Below are positions 9,767-17,890 of a stretch of DNA of 37,057 nucleotides, in pieces. Position 1 is the stretch's first letter; every line of letters begins with the position of its first letter. Made by a program: the position numbers and the translations under genes. The notes below the pieces were generated by a model. The model was not told the DNA's origin. It made no database searches and saw only the letters and a list, made by a program, of their open reading frames with translations. The DNA is from Nocardia salmonicida NBRC 13393 (lineage in GTDB: Bacteria; Actinomycetota; Actinomycetes; Mycobacteriales; Mycobacteriaceae): contig NZ_BDBR01000006.1 of the NCBI RefSeq assembly GCF_001613085.1, positions 1-37,057 of the forward strand, in the 5' to 3' direction.

Positions 9767-10468
9767 GTGACTGCCCTGAAAGCTGTGACCGCCCAGTCGG
9801 CGCGACGTCGCATGGTGACGGTTGCCGCGCTCGCCGCTGCCGCGGGCATCGCCCTGACCGGCTGCAGTGCCGGCCAGCACACCCAGACCTCGACGCAGGC
9901 CGCCGCGATCAACGGCAACCATGCCAATATCGGTGAGATCGCCCTGCGCAATGTGCACATCGTGTACCCGGAGGCCGCCGCCGAGCACGACAAGGGCGGC
10001 AAGGCGACGCTCTCGCTGTCGATCATCAACAACAGCGAGGTCATCACCGATGAGCTGACCAGCGTGAGTACCGACCTGGGCCAGGTCAAGATCACCGGTC
10101 CCAACGGCGACCCCAAGTTCGTGCTGAAGCCGCAGCAGACCGTGTTCGTGGGGACGGGCGAGACCAAGCCCGCCGCGGCCGACGATCACCACGGCACCAC
10201 CTCGGCGGCGCCGACCACCACCTCGGCCACCCCGACCGGTGCCGCCGCGGGCGTCGACCTCCCCTCGAACGATCCGGTGAAGGTCCCGGCCACGATCGAG
10301 ATCACCGGCCTGGCCAAGGACATCGTCCCGGGCCTGACCTACAACGTCACCTTCAACTTCAAGGACGCGGGCACCGTGCAGGTGTCGGTCCCGGTCGACG
10401 CCGCCGCCGTCTCGCGCATCGAGAACGAGAAGTCCGGCCCCGCCCCCGAGGGTGCCGGCGGTCACTGA
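9767..10468 (+). CDS. lpqE: LpqE-like lipoprotein
   Basis: A 233-residue predicted lipoprotein. A basic start with RRR, a hydrophobic segment, and the lipobox LTGC with Cys33 direct it to the outer face of the membrane. The sequence after the cysteine (SAGQHTQT...INGNHANIGEIALRNVHI) resembles M. tuberculosis LpqE, which also lies between carD and radA. A low-complexity Thr/Ala/Ser/Pro stretch (about residues 140-165) is inserted before the last beta-rich part. The GTG start is preceded by GGAGGA. The biochemical role of LpqE is not known. A strong terminator follows, so it is likely transcribed alone. Confidence 0.82.
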   Translation: MTALKAVTAQSARRRMVTVAALAAAAGIALTGCSAGQHTQTSTQAAAINGNHANIGEIALRNVHIVYPEAAAEHDKGGKATLSLSIINNSEVITDELTSVSTDLGQVKITGPNGDPKFVLKPQQTVFVGTGETKPAAADDHHGTTSAAPTTTSATPTGAAAGVDLPSNDPVKVPATIEITGLAKDIVPGLTYNVTFNFKDAGTVQVSVPVDAAAVSRIENEKSGPAPEGAGGH

Positions 10469-10481
10469 GACCTGCAGCCGG

Positions 10482-10520
10482 GAAGAGCCGTCGCGAACTT
10501 CGCGGCGGCTCTTCTCTTTG
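10482..10520 (+). terminator. Intrinsic terminator after lpqE
   Basis: Arms GAAGAGCCGTCGCG (10482-10495) and CGCGGCGGCTCTTC (10501-10514) form a 14-bp stem with one G-T wobble and a 5-nt loop, followed by TCTTTGTGT. It lies 13 nt after the lpqE stop and 35 nt before radA, separating the two transcription units. Confidence 0.8.
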
Positions 10521-10548
10521 TGTCGGTCTCGGTCCGTAGGGTGCGCGT

Positions 10549-11949
10549 GTGGCCAAGACCAAAGCAGTCTTCCGGTGCTCCGCGTGCACGCACGAGGTGT
10601 CCAAATGGGTGGGCAAGTGCCCTGATTGCGGCGCCTGGGGAACGGTGAACGAGGTGGCCGTCTCGGCGTCCGCCGCGGCGCCGGGCCGCCGGGCGATGCT
10701 GCCGAGTACGGCGGCGGCGCCGTTGTCGCAGATCGACTCCAAGGTCACGCAGGCGCGGTCGACGGGGGTGAGCGAGCTCGATCGGGTACTCGGGGGCGGT
10801 GTGGTGCCGGGCTCGGTGGTGCTGCTGTCGGGCGAGCCGGGGGTCGGCAAGTCGACGCTGTTGCTCGAGGTCGCGTTCCGGTGGGCGGCGGCGCGCGAGG
10901 AGACCGCGCTGTATGTGACCGCCGAGGAGTCGGCCGGGCAGGTGCGGCTGCGGGCCGATCGGACCGGCGCGGTGCACGACCGGGTGTATCTGGCGGCCGA
11001 ATCGGATCTGTCGATCGTGCTCGGGCATGTGGAGCAGGTACGGCCGACGCTGCTGGTGGTGGACTCGGTGCAGACCATGCTGGCGCCGGAGGTGGACGGT
11101 GTGATCGGCGGTGTCACCCAGGTACGCGCGGTTACGGCGGCACTCACCTCGCTGGCCAAGGCGACCGGGATCGCGGTGCTGCTGGTCGGCCACGTCACCA
11201 AGGACGGGAACGTGGCGGGCCCGCGCACCCTCGAGCACCTGGTGGACGTGGTGTTGCAGTTCGAGGGCGACAAGAATTCGTCGCTGCGGATGGTTCGCGG
11301 CATCAAGAACCGCTTCGGTAGCGCTGATGAGGTCGGCTGCTTCGAACTGCACGACGACGGCATCGCCTGCGTCGACGATCCCTCCGGGCTGTTCCTTCAC
11401 CATCGCACCGACACCGTCCCCGGCACCGCGGTGACCGTCGCGATGGACGGCAAACGACCACTGGTGGCTGAGGTGCAGGGGCTCACCGTGAAGACCGAGA
11501 TCCCGCAGCCGCGCCGGGCCGTGAGCGGGCTGGACTACAACCGCGTCGCCATGGTGCTCGCGGTGCTGCAGAGCCGAGGGCGGGTCTTCCTCGGCAAGCA
11601 CGATGTGTACGCGGCGACCGTAGGCGGCATGCGTCTGCTCGAGCCGACCGCCGATCTGGCCATCGCCTTGGCCATCGCGTCCGCCGAGGCCGATATCGCC
11701 CTGCCCGCGGGCTGGGTGATCCTCGGCGAGGTCGGCTTGGCGGGTGAGGTCCGCAAGGTCACCGGGCTCGGCAGGCGCTTGGCCGAAGCCGAGCGTTTGG
11801 GGTTCACCACCGCTCTCGTTCCGCCCGGTTCGGAGAAAACGAAGACCGGCACGATGCGTATCCACGAGGTCGGGGACCTACGCTCGGCGCTGCGATTGGC
11901 CGAGCTCCGCAAATCCCGCGCACCCCGCGAGGTCGTGGCAGTGGAATAA
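10549..11949 (+). CDS. radA: DNA repair ATPase RadA
   Basis: A 466-residue RecA-like ATPase that works in recombination intermediates and branch migration. The N-terminal four-cysteine zinc finger (Cys10, Cys13, Cys24, Cys27) is followed by Walker A GEPGVGKST at 95-103, the KNRFG motif characteristic of RadA, and a C-terminal Lon-protease-like domain (from about residue 320, including the GGMRLLEPTADLA segment). The GTG at 10549 is used. In mycobacteria disA follows directly, but here the next gene is an Rv3587c-like gene on the other strand. Confidence 0.96.
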   Translation: MAKTKAVFRCSACTHEVSKWVGKCPDCGAWGTVNEVAVSASAAAPGRRAMLPSTAAAPLSQIDSKVTQARSTGVSELDRVLGGGVVPGSVVLLSGEPGVGKSTLLLEVAFRWAAAREETALYVTAEESAGQVRLRADRTGAVHDRVYLAAESDLSIVLGHVEQVRPTLLVVDSVQTMLAPEVDGVIGGVTQVRAVTAALTSLAKATGIAVLLVGHVTKDGNVAGPRTLEHLVDVVLQFEGDKNSSLRMVRGIKNRFGSADEVGCFELHDDGIACVDDPSGLFLHHRTDTVPGTAVTVAMDGKRPLVAEVQGLTVKTEIPQPRRAVSGLDYNRVAMVLAVLQSRGRVFLGKHDVYAATVGGMRLLEPTADLAIALAIASAEADIALPAGWVILGEVGLAGEVRKVTGLGRRLAEAERLGFTTALVPPGSEKTKTGTMRIHEVGDLRSALRLAELRKSRAPREVVAVE

Positions 11950-12103
11950 CTCCGGCAACCGCCCGAATCAGCACCGATCAGCCATTTCCACGCCAATGTC
12001 CATTGACGGGCTGACCGATCCTGCGAACACTGCAAATCGACCCAACTCGAACATGTGACCTATGGCGCACCCGCACAATGCCCCGGCATACGGGAACGCG
12101 GCG

Positions 12104-12784
12104 TCAGGAGGCGAGGTTGAAGGGCTCCGCGGCACTGCGAACGGCGCCCAGCTGGGCGACGACCATGTACGCGCCCGCGGGCACCTGCAGCCGGTCGCCC
12201 GCGCACTGCGGCTGCGAGGTGGTACCGAACCAGGTGCCCTTGTACGAGAGTTGTTCACCGGCCTTGAGCGTCTTCATCTCCGCCGGGTCGTCCTGGTTGC
12301 AGTCGTTGCTCGCCCAGAGCCTGCGCTGCCCGTCGAGGGTGTAGACGAGGAACTGCGGGCCCGCACCGAGGTCGCGCGCGCAGGCCGCGGACGAGATGTT
12401 GGTGATAACGGTGCCGAACGCGGGCTGGTCGCCCACCCGGTAGGTCGGCTGGCCGACCGTCACCTTCAGCGCCAGCGACTGATCCGAGCACGGCTGTGCC
12501 GCGGGCTGGTCGGCGGCGGAGGTCGTCGTGCTCGGCGTGGCCGACGCACTGCTCGGCGGGCTCGTTGAGCTACTCGGCGTCGAACTAGTCGCGGACGCGC
12601 TCGCGCTCGACTCCGCCGACGTGGTACTCGCTGCCGCACTGCCGGCTCCGGACGAGTCCCCACCGCGCGCGACCATGGTGACGAGCCAGATCACGATCGC
12701 GAGCGCGACGACGATGACGCCGATCGCGAGTGCACGGCGGCGCCAGTAGATCTCCGGTGAGAGCGGTCCATTCGGTTCCAGCAC
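12104..12784 (-). CDS. Rv3587c-like single-pass membrane protein with Ser/Ala-rich linker
   Basis: A 226-residue protein with a short cytosolic N terminus (MLEPNGPLSPEIYWRRR), one transmembrane segment at about residues 17-40, a long Ser/Ala/Thr/Pro-rich linker (about 45-100), and a folded C-terminal domain outside the cell with cysteines (QPCSDQS, ACARDLG, NDCNQDD, QPQCAGD) that may form disulphides. Position and layout match M. tuberculosis Rv3587c, whose function is unknown. The GTG start at 12784 lies right behind GAGGT, which is close for a ribosome site, so the exact start is uncertain. Confidence 0.75.
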   Translation of the reverse strand: MLEPNGPLSPEIYWRRRALAIGVIVVALAIVIWLVTMVARGGDSSGAGSAAASTTSAESSASASATSSTPSSSTSPPSSASATPSTTTSAADQPAAQPCSDQSLALKVTVGQPTYRVGDQPAFGTVITNISSAACARDLGAGPQFLVYTLDGQRRLWASNDCNQDDPAEMKTLKAGEQLSYKGTWFGTTSQPQCAGDRLQVPAGAYMVVAQLGAVRSAAEPFNLAS

Positions 12785-12866
12785 ACCTCAAAGGTAAGCG
12801 CAGCGCTCGGGGGCGCGCTCGATGACCTCGGCGTGTCGGGAGCCGAACCGGGTGTGAGTCCGCGGC

Positions 12867-13490
12867 TCAGACCACCTCGCCGATATTGCCGACGGTGCGC
12901 CGCAGGTGCACACGCCCGTCTTCGAGCTTGTAGGTGACGCTGGCGATAGCGCACTGACCAGTGGCAACGCGCTGGGAGATGATCATCGACCGCTGCATGA
13001 GCAGCTTGCTGGTCTCCACCACGTGACGCGCTTCGAGGTCGTCGAGCGAAGTGAGCCCTTCGCGTCGTCCGACCAGGATCGACGGCGTCACCCGCTCGAC
13101 CACGCTGCGGATGAACCCGCCGGGTACTTCGCCGCCGTCGAGTGCGTCGATGGTGGCCTTCACCGCGCCACAGCTGTCGTGGCCGAGGACCACGATCAGC
13201 GGCACATTGAGCACCTCGACGCCGTATTCGATCGAGCCGAGCACCGAACTGTCCACGACGTGGCCCGCTGTGCGCACCACGAACATGTCGCCGAGACCCT
13301 GATCGAAGATCAGTTCGGCGGCGACGCGGGAATCACCGCAGCCGAACAGAATCGCGTGAGGGTTTTGGCCCTTGACGAGTTTGGCTCGGTCTGCGGCGCC
13401 CTGGCTAGGATGCTGCAGGGTGTCGTTGACGAAACGCTCATTGCCTTCGCGCAACGACTTCCAGGCGCTTATCGGATTGGAACCAGGCAT
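12867..13490 (-). CDS. canB: Beta-class carbonic anhydrase
   Basis: A 207-residue zinc enzyme interconverting carbon dioxide and bicarbonate. The zinc ligands Cys51, His104 and Cys107 and the Asp53/Arg55 dyad (CGDSR, GHDSCGAV) are intact. The start at 13490 (MPGSNPISAWKSL) gives the same length and N terminus as M. tuberculosis Rv3588c; an ATG three codons upstream (13499) is an alternative, and a longer frame to 13550 overlaps the promoter region. It is divergent from mutY, with 90 nt between the start codons. Confidence 0.95.
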   Translation of the reverse strand: MPGSNPISAWKSLREGNERFVNDTLQHPSQGAADRAKLVKGQNPHAILFGCGDSRVAAELIFDQGLGDMFVVRTAGHVVDSSVLGSIEYGVEVLNVPLIVVLGHDSCGAVKATIDALDGGEVPGGFIRSVVERVTPSILVGRREGLTSLDDLEARHVVETSKLLMQRSMIISQRVATGQCAIASVTYKLEDGRVHLRRTVGNIGEVV

Positions 13491-13580
13491 ACCGACCATT
13501 GTGCACAGGCCCTTGGTTACCAGCGAGTCCGCCACGTTAAGCGTCGGCAAAGAGAGACTGGCTCAGAGGAAACGGGAACG

Positions 13581-14459
13581 GTGAGCATCGACGCGGAAGC
13601 CCTGCTCGATTGGTTCGGCGAGACGGCGCGCGCGCTGCCGTGGCGCGAGCCGGACGCGACCGCATGGCACATCCTGATGAGCGAGATCATGCTGCAGCAG
13701 ACGCCGGTGGTGCGCGTGGAGCCGATCTGGCGCGAGTGGGTGGCGCGCTGGCCGGTGCCGTCGGCGATGGCGTCGTCGACGCAAGCCGAGGTGCTGCGGG
13801 CGTGGGGCAAGTTGGGGTATCCGCGCCGGGCGCTGCGGTTGCACGAGTGCGCGCGGGTGCTGGCGACCGAACACGGCGACGTGGTTCCCGCCGACGTCGA
13901 CGTGCTGCTGAGCCTGCCCGGAATCGGCGCGTACACCGCCCGCGCCGTGGCCTGTTTCGCCTACGGACAGCGGGTTCCCGTGGTGGACACCAATGTTCGA
14001 CGCGTGGTCGCACGCGCGGTGCACGGCCGCGAGCCGGGGAACCCGTCCTCGCGCGATCTCGCGGAGACCGAAGGTCTGCTGCCCGTCCCGGTGCCGCGCG
14101 CCGCGAACTTCTCGGCGGCCCTGATGGAGCTGGGCGCCCTGGTCTGCACGGCCCGCAATCCCGACTGCGCCCGCTGCCCGCTGCCCAGCTGCGCGTGGGT
14201 CGAGGCGGGCAAACCCGCCGCCGCGGTGGCCCGCAAGGTGCAGAAGTACGAGGGCACCGACCGTCAGGCTCGTGGACGGCTGCTCGATGTCCTGCGCGAC
14301 GCCTCGGGCCCGGTCGAGCGGATCCGCCTCGACCTGGCCTGGACCCGAGATCCGGGTCAGCGCGCGCGGGCGCTGGATTCGTTGCTGGTCGACGGGCTGA
14401 TCGAGCAGACCGATGACGGACTGTTCGCCCTGGCGGGCGAGGGAAGCGCCGCCGGGTGA
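13581..14459 (+). CDS. mutY: A/G-specific adenine DNA glycosylase
   Basis: A 292-residue base-excision repair enzyme that removes adenine mispaired with 8-oxoguanine. Catalytic Glu35 (SEIMLQQT), the helix-hairpin-helix LPGIGAYTA (112-120), catalytic Asp136 (VVDTNVRR) and the four-cysteine iron-sulphur cluster (Cys-x6-Cys-x2-Cys-x4-Cys) are all present. The GTG at 13581 follows GAGGAAACGGG. The last spacer of the cluster is one residue shorter than in E. coli. The NUDIX-like C-terminal part is short, as in mycobacterial MutY. Confidence 0.94.
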   Translation: MSIDAEALLDWFGETARALPWREPDATAWHILMSEIMLQQTPVVRVEPIWREWVARWPVPSAMASSTQAEVLRAWGKLGYPRRALRLHECARVLATEHGDVVPADVDVLLSLPGIGAYTARAVACFAYGQRVPVVDTNVRRVVARAVHGREPGNPSSRDLAETEGLLPVPVPRAANFSAALMELGALVCTARNPDCARCPLPSCAWVEAGKPAAAVARKVQKYEGTDRQARGRLLDVLRDASGPVERIRLDLAWTRDPGQRARALDSLLVDGLIEQTDDGLFALAGEGSAAG

Positions 14460-14487
14460 CACTTCGCGCGTAGCGAGGCCGACCGGC

Positions 14488-15258
14488 TCACCCCGTGACG
14501 CGTTGCAGGAACCGGCCGACGTGTGCGCGGTAGACCTCGGGTTGTTCGTCGTGCACCAGATGCCCCGCCGCCGCGACGCGCACATACTCCGCATCGGGAT
14601 GCACCTCGGTCATCGTGCGCATCTGCCCGGGCGGGGTGATGGTGTGCTCGCCTTCGATGAGCAGCGCGGGTACCCGCAGCGACTTCCATTCCGTCCAGAA
14701 GTCGCGCGTACCCCACTCTTCGGAGATCGCGCGGAAGGTGTCCACCTCGCCGTGCAGGCGGTAGCCGTCGGGCGCCGCGGTGAACGCGCGAAGGAAATAG
14801 GTGCCCGCGACCGGGCCGAAGTAGTCGAGCACCGCCTGTTCGTCGGCGAACGGTTGCGGCCATGAGTGGATCAGTTCGGCCCAGTGGGCGGCGGTACGGC
14901 CGGTGAAATCGGGGGCGATGTCCTCGACGACGATCGCGCGCACCCGCTCGGGATAGGTCGCCGCGAAGACCCACCCGTGAATCGCGCCCATCGAATGCCC
15001 GACGATCACCATCGGTTCGGTGATCTCGGCGGTGAGCTCGGCCAGGTCGGCCACGAACGCCTCCGTGGTGAGCTCGGCAGGCGTCGGCCGTCCGTGCCCG
15101 GCGGCGTCGACGGCATAGACGTGCCCGTAACCGCGCAACCACGGCACCTGATCGGCCCAGGTCCGCGCACTCCCCATCAGCCCGTGCAGCAGCAGGATCG
15201 GGGTGCCGGACCCACCTTCGTCGTTCAACACACCCCGATACTGCCCCAGCCCCGCCAC
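14488..15258 (-). CDS. Alpha/beta hydrolase
   Basis: A hydrolase of about 256 residues with the alpha/beta fold: HG oxyanion motif LLHGLMGSARTW, nucleophile elbow GHSMG (Ser), and a histidine near the C terminus (AAGHLVHDEQP). It matches the position of M. tuberculosis Rv3591c, between mutY and mhuD. The frame is open upstream across mhuD, so the start is set by context: GTG at 15258 starts VAGLGQYRGVL, and a GTG ten codons further in is an alternative. It is divergent from mhuD with about 30 nt between the starts, so the two share a compact promoter region. The substrate is unknown. Confidence 0.82.
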   Translation of the reverse strand: MAGLGQYRGVLNDEGGSGTPILLLHGLMGSARTWADQVPWLRGYGHVYAVDAAGHGRPTPAELTTEAFVADLAELTAEITEPMVIVGHSMGAIHGWVFAATYPERVRAIVVEDIAPDFTGRTAAHWAELIHSWPQPFADEQAVLDYFGPVAGTYFLRAFTAAPDGYRLHGEVDTFRAISEEWGTRDFWTEWKSLRVPALLIEGEHTITPPGQMRTMTEVHPDAEYVRVAAAGHLVHDEQPEVYRAHVGRFLQRVTG

Positions 15259-15288
15259 GTGGCGGCGCCAGCCGCAATAATCACCACC

Positions 15289-15612
15289 ATGGCTGTTGTG
15301 AAGATCAATGCGATCGAGGTTCCCGAGGGCGCAGGCCCCGAGTTGGAGAAGCGGTTCGCCGCGCGTGCGGGTGCGGTGGAGAACTCCCCCGGATTCCTCG
15401 GCTTCCAGTTGCTGCGTCCGGTCGCCGGTGACAACCGGTATTTTGTTGTGACGCAATGGGATTCGGAGGAATCGTTCGCCACGTGGCGTGACGGTCCGGC
15501 CCGCGCGGCGCACGCCGGAAACGGTGGCGAGGGCGAGCGTCCCAAGCCGGTGTCGACGGGCGCCTCGCTGCTCGAGTTCGAGGTCGTCCTCGACGTGCCC
15601 GCGAAGGGCTGA
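15289..15612 (+). CDS. mhuD: Haem-degrading monooxygenase (MhuD-like)
   Basis: A 107-residue antibiotic-biosynthesis-monooxygenase-fold protein. It corresponds to M. tuberculosis MhuD (Rv3592) by sequence and gene order: VKINAIEVP..GAGPELEKRF and ENSPGFLGFQLLRP agree closely. The residues important for haem cleavage, Asn7, Trp66 and His75, are conserved. It should open haem to release iron, giving mycobilin-type products without carbon monoxide in the mycobacterial enzyme. The insertion NGGEGERPK near the C terminus makes it slightly longer between His75 and the last strand. The neighbour lpqF of mycobacteria does not follow. Confidence 0.93.
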   Translation: MAVVKINAIEVPEGAGPELEKRFAARAGAVENSPGFLGFQLLRPVAGDNRYFVVTQWDSEESFATWRDGPARAAHAGNGGEGERPKPVSTGASLLEFEVVLDVPAKG

Positions 15613-15659
15613 CAGCGGCGTTTCCGCTGGACATGCGGTTGCCTGTATTGACGTAGACG

Positions 15660-15800
15660 GCTCGCGGCTGTCACAGTTCGAGGGAACATACGCGAGGGTG
15701 CGCGGTAATTCCGGTGTGAATCCGGAGCGGTCGCGCCACTGTATCCAAGTACCGGGTCCCCGGTGCCGGAGAGCCAGACACCGGCACCTTCGCACCACAC
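15660..15800 (+). ncRNA. Cobalamin (B12) riboswitch
   Basis: The leader of cbtB has the conserved core of the adenosylcobalamin riboswitch: GGTGCGCGGTAATTCCGG, then GTGTGAATCCGG, then the B12-box GCCACTG at 15735-15741, then a stem GGTGCCGG/CCGGCACC enclosing GAGCCAGACA. Downstream a small hairpin GGGA(CGCGTA)TCCC (15810-15823) precedes the ribosome site GAAGGAGG (15825-15832), which fits a translational expression platform. The outer boundaries are approximate. Confidence 0.95.
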
Positions 15801-15838
15801 TTCAACCGTGGGACGCGTATCCCTGAAGGAGGACCCGA

Positions 15839-16039
15839 ATGGCAATCGTTCATTCACCCAGCCGATCTACCGGCCTCGACACCCTCGCAACCGTGCTCGT
15901 CACGGTCGGCGTCGTCCTGCTTGCACTGCTCGCCCTGTACCTGGTCGGTTTCGACCAGGGGGCCGTCTCGCGTAGCGGGATGTTCCTGCACGAGCTGATG
16001 CACGACGGACGTCACCTGCTGGGCGTTCCGTGCCACTGA
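15839..16039 (+). CDS. cbtB: Cobalt transporter subunit CbtB
   Basis: A 66-residue single-pass membrane protein. The transmembrane segment covers about residues 14-37, followed by FDQ and a C-terminal metal-binding tail HELMHDGRHLLGVPCH, the hallmark of CbtB. It is thought to act with CbtA as a cobalt uptake system under B12 control, and the riboswitch immediately upstream supports this. The ATG at 15839 has GGAGG 6 nt upstream. The end overlaps cbtA by 10 nt. Confidence 0.93.
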   Translation: MAIVHSPSRSTGLDTLATVLVTVGVVLLALLALYLVGFDQGAVSRSGMFLHELMHDGRHLLGVPCH

Positions 16040-16815
16040 TCGGATCCCTCAAGACCCTGCTGTTGCGCGGCCTGCTGGCCGGCCTGATCGCCGGCCTGCT
16101 GGCCGCGACAGTGGGCTACTTCGTCGGCGAGCCCCAGGTGGACGCCGCGATCGCCATCGAAGAAGCCGCGGCCGCTCCGGCCGAACACGGCCACGAAGCC
16201 GCGCAGCCGCAGGGCCATTCCCACGGCGACGAGGACGAACCGCTGGTCAGCCGATCGGGACAGAAGGCGGGACAGTTCCTCGCACTCGGTTTGGCGGGCA
16301 TGGCGTTCGGCGCGCTGTTCGCGTCGGCGGTGAATGCGGCACGCCGGTTCACCACCCTGTCCGGACCCCAATTGTCGCTGACCACAGCGGTTCTCGCGTG
16401 GGCGGCGATCGTCGCGGTGCCGTTCTTCAAGTATCCGGCCAACCCGCCCGCGGTGGGTGATCCGGACACCATCAACGACCGCACCTGGCTGTGGGTCGCG
16501 GCCGTCGTACTCGGCCTGCTTGCCGTCTCGGCAGCCGTCGCGGCCTTCCGCGCGGTCGCCGCGTCGGACACGCTACGGCTCATCGCCGGGGTCGGCGCGT
16601 TCGTCGTGGTCACCACGGTCGGCTACGTCCTGCTGCCCGGCGTGAACGAGGTGGCCGACGACTTCCCCGCCACGCTGCTGTGGAATTTCCGGGTGGCCTC
16701 GCTGGCCGAAACCACCACGCTGTGGGTGAGTTTGGGGCTGGCGTTCGCCGCGCTCACGGAATTCGCTTCGCGGCGTAGCACTCCGGTAGTGGACAAGGTT
16801 CCTACCGCAGGGTGA
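16030..16815 (+). CDS. cbtA: Cobalt transporter subunit CbtA
   Basis: A 261-residue membrane protein with about five to six transmembrane segments and a His-rich loop after the first one (His53, His55, His63, His65 within EHGHEAAQPQGHSHG), typical of CbtA. It is the predicted channel part of the B12-regulated cobalt transporter and overlaps cbtB by 10 nt from a GTG start. The cobalt then feeds cobalamin synthesis; no cobalamin genes are in the window. Only its membership in the CbtA family and its riboswitch are seen here; transport itself is inferred. Confidence 0.93.
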   Translation: MPLIGSLKTLLLRGLLAGLIAGLLAATVGYFVGEPQVDAAIAIEEAAAAPAEHGHEAAQPQGHSHGDEDEPLVSRSGQKAGQFLALGLAGMAFGALFASAVNAARRFTTLSGPQLSLTTAVLAWAAIVAVPFFKYPANPPAVGDPDTINDRTWLWVAAVVLGLLAVSAAVAAFRAVAASDTLRLIAGVGAFVVVTTVGYVLLPGVNEVADDFPATLLWNFRVASLAETTTLWVSLGLAFAALTEFASRRSTPVVDKVPTAG

Positions 16816-16831
16816 TCCTCGCGAGCAGCTG

Positions 16832-16872
16832 AGAAAGGCAGTGTCTCCTGTCATGACCGGCACTGCCTTTCT
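16832..16872 (+). promoter_or_regulatory. 12-bp inverted repeat over the start of the next gene
   Basis: AGAAAGGCAGTG (16832-16843) and CACTGCCTTTCT (16861-16872) are perfect complements around a 17-nt loop. The stem contains the only purine-rich ribosome site and the GTG at 16841, and the loop carries the ATG at 16853. It begins 17 nt after cbtA. It may be a cbtA terminator, a translational control hairpin for the next gene, or both. Confidence 0.6.
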
Positions 16873-17305
16873 TGTCTCCACCACTCGCCCCCGCGCCGTG
16901 AATGTCGCGTTCGGCGGACTCGTCACCGCTCTCGCCGCGGGTGTCGCCGAAGGACTGTTGCGCGCCGCGCGTGGTGGCGACGAGTTCGGCGCCACCGCCG
17001 CGGGTCTACTACCCCGGCTGGCCATCTACCTGGCGGTCGCGGGGGTCGCGCTGTACATGCTCAACGGCAGTCGGGTGGCCCGCGCTCTGCTGACCGTCGG
17101 CATCGGCGTGGTGGGCCTGGTCTCGCTGATCATCGAGCCGCTGGCGGTCGTGTTGTCCACCGACGACTACACGACACTGTTCGACGGCATGTCCCCCAGT
17201 TCGACCGTGCTTGCGGGCTGCCGAACCGTTCACATCCTGGCGGTCGTCATCGCGATTCCGGCGATGTACACCCCCGCCGCGCACCGCTGGTTCACCCGGC
17301 ACTGA
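16853..17305 (+). CDS. Four-helix membrane protein of unknown function
   Basis: I do not recognise this family. The protein has about 150 residues and four hydrophobic segments: about 15-35, 50-70, 75-95 and 120-140 from the ATG at 16853 (a GTG at 16841 would add four residues). The loop between helices 3 and 4 is polar (STDDYTTLFDGMSPSS), and the end AHRWFTRH is basic. It follows cbtA on the same strand after a 12-bp hairpin that covers its start, so it could be a third gene of the B12-controlled unit or separately controlled. The long hairpin after it ends the unit. Confidence 0.65.
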   Translation: MTGTAFLVSTTRPRAVNVAFGGLVTALAAGVAEGLLRAARGGDEFGATAAGLLPRLAIYLAVAGVALYMLNGSRVARALLTVGIGVVGLVSLIIEPLAVVLSTDDYTTLFDGMSPSSTVLAGCRTVHILAVVIAIPAMYTPAAHRWFTRH

Positions 17306-17312
17306 CGAGCGG

Positions 17313-17352
17313 CGTGATCGTGCGATCGGTCGCGGCCGATCGCACGATCACG
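17313..17352. terminator. Bidirectional hairpin between the membrane protein and osmC-type gene
   Basis: Perfect 17-bp stem CGTGATCGTGCGATCGG (17313-17329) / CCGATCGCACGATCACG (17336-17352) with a 6-nt loop. It lies between two convergent stop codons and has no T tract on either side, so it is a factor-assisted or T-less terminator candidate. Confidence 0.75.
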
Positions 17353-17362
17353 GCGGAGCTGG

Positions 17363-17800
17363 TCAGCCCAGTGCGGCGTCGAGTTCGATCTCGGCCACGC
17401 CGGCGAGCGCCTTGCTGACCGGGCACCCGTTCTTGGCCGCCAGGGCCGCCGCGGCGAACCCGTCGGCGTCAAGGCCCGACGCACGTCCGCGCACGGTGAG
17501 CTTGATCTTGCTGATCCGGAAACCACCGGCCGGGTCGGGCGCGAGGGTCACGTCCGCGTTCACGTCGAGGCTTTCCGGCGTCCCGCCCGCATTGGCGATC
17601 TCCGCCGACAGCGCCATCGAGTAGCACGACGAGTGCGCCGCCCCGATCAGTTCCTCCGGGCTGGTGCCCTCGGCCGTGTCGGCCGTGCGGCGCGGGAAGC
17701 TCACATCGAACTTGCCCACACCCGAGCTGACCAGTTCGACCTGCCCGGACCCGTCCTGGAGTCCGCCTGACCAGAGTGTGCGTGCGCTACGAGTCGGCAT
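17363..17800 (-). CDS. OsmC-family peroxidase
   Basis: A 145-residue protein of the OsmC/Ohr family, which reduces organic and hydrogen peroxides with paired cysteines. The two catalytic cysteines are Cys59 (HSSCYSMALS) and Cys126 (NGCPVSKAL), spaced as in E. coli OsmC, and Arg/Glu (EGTSPEELIGAAHSS) belong to the typical active site. The ATG at 17800 follows GAAGGGATC. No regulator adjoins it, so control is unknown. It is the first gene after the hairpin at 17313-17352, on the opposite strand to the upstream gene. Confidence 0.88.
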   Translation of the reverse strand: MPTRSARTLWSGGLQDGSGQVELVSSGVGKFDVSFPRRTADTAEGTSPEELIGAAHSSCYSMALSAEIANAGGTPESLDVNADVTLAPDPAGGFRISKIKLTVRGRASGLDADGFAAAALAAKNGCPVSKALAGVAEIELDAALG

Positions 17801-17890
17801 TGCGATCCCTTCGATTCGGAGGTGTTGCGTTCGGTGTCGAACCTACGCGAGCCGAACAGCGCTCGGCCGACGATCGGCCCGGTACGCCGG

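Noticed and set aside
11950..12103. Possible disA remnant
   Set aside because: The gap holds no reading frame or motif resembling DisA.
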